A DNA stretch of 64,000 bases from Chionoecetes opilio (Eukaryota > Arthropoda > Malacostraca > Decapoda > Majidae), in the NCBI GenBank assembly GCA_016584305.1, contig JACEEZ010019764.1, positions 47,501 to 111,500 of the forward strand, in the 5' to 3' direction. The stretch's first letter is position 1. Each line of letters opens with the position of its first letter. Shown here one piece after another: positions 56,761 to 64,000 of this stretch. The notes under the pieces were generated by a model. It saw only the letters and a program-made list of their open reading frames with translations, was not told the DNA's origin and did not search any database. The position numbers and the translations under genes are program-made.

Positions 56761-58636
56761 ATGGCAAAGCGTCATATCCTCATAGACCCAGCCCAGCCCT
56801 CTACGTTCAAGCAATCAAGACCACCCCCAAGAACTAACTGGGAACTTTGTATTATTTGTCAAGCAGAGACAGATGAACCTTTGCAGTGCCCACTTAGATC
56901 AACCATGAAACCGAGTGGTAGTGGCTATGCATCATTGACAGAAGACCTCCAGTTCAAGGGACTTCGGCACATGCCAATGGAACTCAACGTGAACAGACTG
57001 GATGATGGCGATGGCGTAGAAGCTACCTTGAGGACACACAGTGCTCAGTGGCACAAGAAATGTCGTTTAAAGTTTTTAAAAAAAATGTTTGACCAGCAGA
57101 GCAGAGCAGAATCAGCTTCAGGACAGCAATCTAGTACCGGTACTCCAACCGTGCACACACGATCAGCAGCTGCCCACAGGCTTCCACAGTCAACCGAGCC
57201 TATCTGTTTCTTCTGCAATAAGCCAGTTGGCACTGCAGACTTGCACGAAGCAGCTACAAAGGAAATTGACAAGAACGTTCGGAGATGTGCCACTGAATTG
57301 GGGGACACTGAACTGCTGGCCAAGCTGTCTGCAGGAGACATGATTGCCATCGAGGCAAAATACCATCGCAACTGTCTCCGTGCATTATACAACAAAATCA
57401 GACCAGCCGTTCTCAAAGACGAGGATGCGGATCGTTTGCATGGCATAGCCTTTGCTGAGCTGGTGGTATTCATGGAGGACATGCATGCAGATGAGGACAA
57501 TGCCCCTGTATTTAAACTCAGACGTGGCTAACCTCTACAAGATGAGACTGGAGCAGCTGGGTGCCACGGTAACCAACAGAATACACACAACCAGACTGAA
57601 GGACAGACTTCCTTCTGTGCTTCCTGATCTGAGAGCCCATTCTCAGGGCCGAGACACACTTCTCTTGTTTGAGAAAGATATAGGTCCCGCCCTGAAGAAG
57701 GCCTGTGATCATGACAGTGATGCCATGCACCTAGTAAGAGCAGCACAGGTAGTACGTAGAGAAATGTTTCAGACCAGGTTCACCTTTGACGGTGCGTTCC
57801 ACGCTGACTGCCAGAAAGATTCTGTGACACCATCCCTCCTTGCTCTGGTGAACATGATCCTCGATGGGGCGAACATCAAGCACCAGACTAAGTTGGCCAA
57901 CACAAGCACCACAACTGCTGCTCTTACAGTATCGCAGCTACTGGTGTTCAACAGTGTAAAGCATGCACGCAGTGTGGAGTCAACCTCAGTGCGCCACAGC
58001 CACGAGAGAGAAACCACACTCCCACTCTACTTGTCCCTCAAGATTCACGCTGTGACCAGGAGCAGAGGTCTGATTGACACACTGTTCAGCCTAGGGATGT
58101 GTGTGTCATATGATAGATTACTACAGCTCACAGCAGACATTGCCAATGGTGTCTGCTAGCACTTCAACATGGAAGAAGTTGTTTGCCCACCCAAGCTGCG
58201 CAAGGGACTGTTCACTACTGGGGCTGTCAATAATATTGACCATAACCCCAGCTCTGCGACAGCCAAGGATTCTTTTCATGGCACAGGTATCTCCCTAATG
58301 CAACATCCATCACACACGAATCGCGGACTCGACCGTGGTGTAGTGGTGATTGGGCAAGACATCTCTTCCGCCAAGTCGGTAGCACCTCTGCCATCAGTGT
58401 ACACAAGTGTGCCACCTGCTGCCATGAAGACGAAGCACTTCACTGCACTGGCTGTACAACGTCCTGCAAGGCGGCCTCCTGACCTCCTGGCTGCTGAAGC
58501 TGCCGTGGAAGAAGAGTATGGGTGGCTGAGGACAGTGAAGACAGCTCTAGAGAAGCAATCCATAGATGAATGGGTGTCACAGATGATCTTACAACACGAT
58601 TTCATGCAAGCTGTTCTGGACACCACAATAACCTAA
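56761..58636 (+). pseudogene. Transposon-encoded Cys-rich uncharacterised protein, one frameshift and one stop
   Basis: From the ATG at 56761 the frame reads MAKRHILIDPAQPSTFKQ, CIICQAETDEPLQCP and WHKKCR, then CFFCNKPVG and YHRNCLRALYN: two C-x2-C plus H-x3-C type clusters that could bind zinc. Near 57500 the frame changes to another carrying SDVANLYKMRLEQLGA and onward, a TAG interrupts at 58157, and the same frame continues with NNIDHNPSSATAKDSFHGTG to TAA at 58634-58636. I recall this ID-H-PS...FHGTG pattern from repetitive hypothetical proteins of many invertebrates; it has no named function I can vouch for. The C-terminus seems short. Upstream, 'gtgttgcag' at 56694-56702 looks like a splice acceptor, so a 5' exon is possible. 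Confidence 0.75.
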
Positions 58637-59058
58637 ATGTGTATTTCAATAAATTTGTTTTCTGAGGTCACTGACCTCATTTAAAGCACTTGTTCAGTCA
58701 TGGTTGCATCATGTGATTATGTATAAATAGGCTCTCCAGAAGATAAAGGGACCAACACATGGCAACATACCTTTTTAATGATTCCCAAAACAGACAAACT
58801 GCACCAGAATCGTGAAAAAATGACAATTTCAATGTAATTGAGGTCATTGACCTCTCACTATCCTCAGAGGTCAAATCTGACTTACCTCCCGATCTGAAAA
58901 TGAACCTTATGGTATGTAGCCTACTAACACTAGTAAAAATTTCAAGCTTTAGTCATAATTTGCACAATTATTATGATTATCTGCTGCACTACAACATAAT
59001 GTAAAATATGGGTGGAAAAAGTTTCAATTAAACTAATATGAAATTGAAACACATTTGG

Positions 59059-59452
59059 TAAAATTCTAGAGTCCTTTCCCGCCCTTATTAGTGGTTTTAT
59101 TTTTTCCAGACCTTCACAAATCCCTTCGGATACCTCTAAAACGTAATAATACAGTGGAGGAGAGATTAAAAAAAAAAAAAAAATTACTAACCTAACCTAA
59201 CCTAAACTGGTAAAATTGTAGTCCTTTCCCGCCCTTAGATCTCGTTAGGAGGTTATTGGTTAGATTGTAGTTTAGGTTAGGTTAGAAATTTAATTTTGGG
59301 GGGTCCAGTGCGGGGGTAATGTAGGGGAGAGGGGGCGTTGAAGGGGACATCTCTTCCCCACTTTATAATTACGTTTTAGAGGTATTTGAAGGGGTCTGTG
59401 AAGGTCTGGAGAAAAAAGAAACTAATAAGGGCGGGAAAGGACTAGAATTTTA
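59059..59452. mobile_element. Nested MITE with TAAAATTCTAG ends
   Basis: Inverted ends of about 90 bp (TAAAATTCTAGAGTCCTTTC, CCCGCCCTTATTAGT, 'ccagaccttcac', 'tacctctaaaacgta' and complements). An internal A-run at about 59169-59184 and an AACCTAACCT segment. Lies in the right arm of the host transposon. Confidence 0.85.
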
Positions 59453-59763
59453 CCCCACATTTCATTCAGGGCCCCGCACTCCCACCGGCTCTAGGGCCCC
59501 GCACACCATAAATCCGCCCCTGGCGTTGGCCATCTCTTTTTTTTTCACAATTCGTAACCCCTACCGTACAGCATAGACCCCCCTAAAATAAAGTTTTATG
59601 TGGCGTAGGCCAAATTCTTTGTTTGTATCAGTAATTAGTATGTATAATGTAACCTCTAAAGAAGGAAAATAACAATAATTTGATTCAAATTTCCCTTTAA
59701 CATTTATTTTTGGACAAAGTTCCTGAGATTCCTGGGAAAGACAGTTTAGATAGATATATAGCC

Positions 59764-59915
59764 AGAGCTGGGCAGTATTTGAATACATTTGTATTTAAAT
59801 ACATCTGTATTAAGAAATCTATTTATAAATACATTAGTTTTCATGTAATTAAATACTTTAATGAGTATTTAAATACATTGTATTTATATAGCTACATATA
59901 ATATAAAAATTTAAA

Positions 59916-59947
<32 letters not shown>

Positions 59948-60160
59948 CCAGTTAATTTGGCCATAAACCCGCCCAACTATCTGGCAATCCTGATGTTACA
60001 GTGAACCAGTGGTTCCACTTTCAGGAAATTTCCTTATTTTAAGGAAATTTAGGCCGGAGAAGGAAACTTCTAAGGAAACGCAAAATCTAAGGATTTTTGT
60101 TTTGTTTTAAGACATTTCTAGAGATATGTAGATTAAGATTAAATAGCCAGCTGAGATGAT
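59764..60160 (+). repeat. Dispersed AAATAC-rich repeat, copy 2
   Basis: Begins CAGAGCTGGGCAGTATTTGA, followed by degenerate AAATACATT repeats, a poly-T (59920-59947), and 'aggaaatttccttattttaaggaaatttagg'. The start resembles hAT-like MITE ends found in many invertebrates (from memory). Confidence 0.65.
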
Positions 60161-60493
60161 AATATTAATGATGATGATGTTAAAACCACACATTAGATCC
60201 ATTTCAGTATTTCCTTCTTGGTATTATAAGTTTTCTCACACCAACATACATGACACTTACTCATTCTTATCTCCCCTTCCCTCCTTGTTCCTTCCTTCAC
60301 CCCACCACGCCTTGCTCCAGTGATGGGTGAGGATAGGTGGGGGGAGGGAGGGAGAAGATATCGAGGGTGTGACTCGAAAGGGGGGTAGTAGGGGTTGAAA
60401 TGTTGGAATAGTGGCGACTGAAACTGTTGTAATACACCTTATATAATATATATATATATATATATATAATATATATATAATATAAATATAATA

Positions 60494-61266
60494 CAGTCAA
60501 ACCTCGATATAACGGACTAAAGGGGGGAGGAGTGGTCCGTTAAAGCCGATTGTCCGTTATAGCGAGGGTATTTTCCCAAGGGTGGAAAAATATATGAAAA
60601 AAACGGAAAAATTGTGAAATAATCACAAACACAACCAGACTGTGTAGCTATGTTGGGAGGTAAACAGTGACTGGCTCTAAATGCTGAATTTGGTTCGCTC
60701 CTACACGTGAAATAAATGAGAAATAATCACAAACACAACCAGACCGTGTAGCTAGTCAAGCTCAAGCTCTAGTGAAAGGTAAACAAATTGCTACAAGCTA
60801 GATTCAGCCGTGGCTTCCAAAGGTATTGCTTATTATCATGACTAATGCTCATTATTATATATATTATATGGTTGTGAAGTGCAGTTCTATACACGTGTCA
60901 CTATTTAGGTCAGTGTAGCACTGCGTGTCACCTTAGATAAGGGTGATTTAGGGTGTTGAGGTGACAGGGAGACGTAGCAGCGGCCACGCCATAACACTAA
61001 TAGTCACTATTTTAAACAATACACACCTACCACTAAATCACTAGCAACACAGGCTCCTTCCTTATAATATTATATCTTACTCCTTAAAACCCAAGCATTC
61101 CAAAGTAAAATGAGAAAATAATACAATTATGTTGAGTTGACAATTCGAGCGGCGATAAGCAGTCTAATAAGAAGAGAGAGAAAAAGAAAAAAAAAAGGTC
61201 GCGCAAATGGAGTCCGTTATATCCGAAGTCCGTTACATCGAGGTCCGTTATATCGAGGTTTGACTG
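60494..61266. mobile_element. pogo/Tigger-like MITE, CAGTCAAACCTCGATATAAC ends
   Basis: 773 bp with inverted ends CAGTCAAACCTCGATATAAC and its complement, TA on both sides. The right end also has two extra 'gtccgtta' blocks. No transposase frame seen. Confidence 0.9.
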
Positions 61267-62179
<913 letters not shown>

Positions 62180-62189
62180 TATATATATA

Positions 62190-63240
62190 TAGTAGGGTGG
62201 TCGTTAAAAATGAAAGTTGTAAAAATAGTGCTCCCCACTCGGATTCCTGTTACACTTCATTAGAAAACACTGTAGACAAAATTTTACCAAAATAGCATGA
62301 CATTTACCTGGTGCTCAATGACCTTGAAGTTTCACCCTGAAGGCAATGTAGTGCTAAACGGCAAAGAGGGCTTTGTAACGAACAAATGCCCGAGACGGTC
62401 CTTATTAGAATGCCTTTCTAAGTTAATTGTAGCAAATGTCTCAATGATAACATAATTCATCTGTTTTCGTCCGTCTTAAGTAGTACAATTTTCTTTTCCA
62501 GACGTGCTTTTTTGTCTTTGTGTGTGATGGCAACCACTAATACGAAGAAACGGTACCTTGTGGCACCACTGGAAACATCCCTGGAGCCCAACTACCATCT
62601 GTGAGAGAAGTCCTGGGTCTGGTTATTTACAAGCTCGATGTTCAGAAGAAGACGATCCGCGTTTCGACACACGAGGTCTCCCTCATTGTTGAAGAAGTCT
62701 GGGCTAGGGCAAGAATTCCAATGCAACGAATTGATAAGGTGGCCACCAAGATCCAGAAGCTGCATAAAGAATATGCCCTTATCTGGAAGAACAAGAAGTG
62801 CACTACCTCTACTCAAAGTGAGCGAGCAAAGAAGTTTGGTGAGAAACTAAATGACCTGTTCGACGTGGCCCATGCAAATGCCATGGCGATAATGACAGAG
62901 GCGGAGGACAAGGACTTCCTCCTCGCCCAGCGCGAGCCTGGTCGACGTGGGAGGATGGGTGGCGTTGATCCCGTGCAAGCTGCTCTTGAGGAGCGTGTTG
63001 CAGAACGCCACGCGGCCCAGACATCAAGGCAGGAGAAGGCGCTTTACGAAGCCGCAACATCGTCGGCGACTGCGGAATTGGAATCATCCAGCAGCAACAG
63101 CACTCCTGTCAGTAGCCCCGGCCCCACTCGAAGCTCCCACAGCAGGGCCAGTGGACCCACCGAGCCGAAACGAGCAAAGCACGGCTTGAAAAACGTCGTG
63201 ACGCCAGGCGTAGCAGCATCCCTTGATCGAGAGAGAGAGA
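62190..63240 (+). mobile_element. 5' half of a transposon related to the 8.26-kb element
   Basis: Starts in an AT repeat with TAGGGTGGTCGTTAAAAATG, sharing the TAGGGTG start with 8257. A ~335-bp leader precedes a gene fragment paralogous to 8426-9100. It is broken at a GA run (63228-63245), after which a foldback arm begins. No right end found. Confidence 0.75.
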
Positions 63241-63272
63241 GAGAGCGGTCGACGCCACCGCGATTTATTTAG
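62527..63272 (+). pseudogene. N-terminal third of a hAT/RNase-H-like transposase (paralogue of 8426-10598)
   Basis: Starts MATTNTKKRYLVAPLETSLE at 62527, then an in-frame or frame break near 62600, then an open frame with RARIPMQRIDKVATKI, KNKKCTTSTQ, LFDVAHANAMAIM and FLLAQREPGRRGRMGG, a Ser-rich linker and VTPGVAASLDRE. Block by block it matches the N-terminal half of the protein at 8426 (ARIP, DIAHSDALTLM, FLLAQREKGRRG, SSSS linker, LVGALDR). The catalytic region is absent. Confidence 0.85.
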
Positions 63273-63299
63273 TTTAGTTTTAGTTAATGTTTGCATGGT

Positions 63300-63550
63300 A
63301 CTATTGTATGTATCAGAAAACGAAATATGTCACTGGAAAGCTAATAAAATTCTGCTTCTATTGATATCTGCCATCTTATAAGCTGTCTCACAAAGTTATA
63401 CATGACGACGAGTTTTAAGTGAATGTTAAGTTCATCATATTTCTTCAGTCTCATAATGACCTTTATTTAATGTGTTTTACTATGTTTTATGTGATAATCT
63501 TATAGAACAAGCATTTCCGAAGATAACAGTCTATCCTTTATACATGTATA
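63300..63550. mobile_element. Single right arm of the foldback family
   Basis: Matches 31595-31855 ('cagaaaacgaaatat', 'ggaaagctaataaaatt', 'atttcttcagtctc', 'atagaacaa'). No left arm nearby. Confidence 0.8.
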
Positions 63551-63931
63551 ACATGATATACTGCGGGGTAATGCCTTGAGAACTTCCCCGGGTCTTGGGT
63601 GAACGAAGAGGCCTAGGCGCCAAGATGGCGCCCAGTAGCGTTTAACATAGGACCTATGAATGGCGTTACCCTCTATATATAGATACCCTAGTAGAGGGTA
63701 CGGTGCATCCCTCCACCGTCGTAACAAGCTGTTACTGCCACCTGCACCAGCTTCGGCGGGGGTCACACTGCACGTGTGGCTCAACTGCTCGCCATCCTCC
63801 CGAAAGCGCGGCAGAGGCAGGTATAGGCCCTTTTCTAGATACACTAAACCCTTCATACTCGCGGGTTTCAGGCTCGCGGCTTTGATTACTGGCGGGGTTT
63901 CAACCCTTTTTGTCTTTTTTTTTTTGTCTTG
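63551..63931. other. Unassigned stretch
   Basis: Moderately GC-rich with an open frame of 118 codons on minus (63500-63856) and no recognisable domain. 'ggcgccaagatggcgcc' (63615-63632) is a small palindrome. Confidence 0.35.

Positions 63932-63976
<45 letters not shown>
63932..63976. repeat. Poly-T tract at window edge
   Basis: About 44 T's, probably a retroelement poly(A) on the minus strand that starts outside the window. Confidence 0.8.
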
Positions 63977-63977
<1 letters not shown>

Positions 63978-64000
63978 TCCCTCCCAATTGCTTGCTCTCT

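Larger units (their letters stand above)
55029..59522 (+). mobile_element. 4.5-kb DNA transposon with 8-bp target duplication
   Basis: Ends CAGTGGCGTATTTA (left) and the complement of CAGGGGCGGATTTATG (right), extending as inverted repeats through GGGCCCCGCAC. Flanked by 8-bp duplicates gcgtcggc / gcgttggc (one mismatch). Longer subterminal blocks also pair: 55200-55400 with 58850-58990 (TTTTCAGATCGGGAGGTAAG, 'gaggtcaatgacctca'). 8-bp duplication and CAG-type ends fit hAT or a related superfamily. It hosts one protein gene (56761-58636) and two nested elements (55477-56574 and 59059-59452). Confidence 0.9.

Overview
The window looks like the nuclear genome of an arthropod, most likely a decapod crustacean. 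The reasons are a very high load of long microsatellites and minisatellites, many tRNA-derived SINEs, AACCT/AGGTT-rich stretches, and one spliced host gene with GT-AG introns. There are no bacterial operons, no CRISPR array and no functional rRNA or tRNA gene that I can support.

Host gene. A single intact protein-coding gene runs on the minus strand from the ATG at 43476 to the TGA at 22753. I could place all 11 coding exons with GT-AG junctions. They total 1785 nt with consistent phase (594 codons plus stop). The product is a type I TGF-beta/BMP receptor serine/threonine kinase of the saxophone / ALK1-ALK2 class: signal peptide, ten-cysteine ectodomain, one membrane span, GS box and a complete kinase. 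Its introns are packed with tandem repeats (intron 10 GAGT-rich, intron 8 36-bp unit, intron 7 GA-rich, intron 4 ~24-bp unit, intron 2 GGT-rich) and with transposon remnants.

Viral relic. Directly downstream of the receptor stop codon, in opposite orientation (17573-22543, plus strand), lies a decayed copy of the large polymerase (L) gene of a non-segmented negative-strand RNA virus (Mononegavirales/Jingchuvirales-like). It keeps RdRp, capping and part of the methyltransferase region, interrupted by about three in-frame stops and four frameshifts. Receptor transcripts that run past their stop codon would be antisense to it.

Mobile elements, left to right. 0-7.7 kb: hAT-type and other MITEs, foldback arms and a decayed transposon-protein fragment. 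8.26-10.89 kb: a near full-length DNA transposon with long terminal inverted repeats inside an AT/AAAT microsatellite, encoding a frameshifted hAT/RNase-H-like transposase; a truncated relative lies at 62.2-63.27 kb. 11.6-16.2 kb: a LINE endonuclease fragment, SINEs and a Tigger/pogo derivative with the start of its transposase. 25-35 kb: three piggyBac-like TTAA MITEs, a pogo-like MITE, a ~970-bp palindrome and LINE 3' ends, all in receptor introns. 38-54 kb: repeat-dense DNA with a decayed hAT transposase (47.2-47.9 kb) and a decayed LINE (52.0-54.2 kb). 55.03-59.52 kb: a 4.5-kb transposon with an 8-bp target duplication, encoding a Cys-rich uncharacterised protein and hosting two nested elements. 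60.5-62.2 kb: two pogo-like elements, one holding 152-bp tandem repeats derived from a LINE tail.

Stretches around 37.6-38.0, 41.3-42.7 and 46-53.4 kb show homopolymer and drop-out irregularities that may partly be assembly error, so frame lesions there should be read cautiously.
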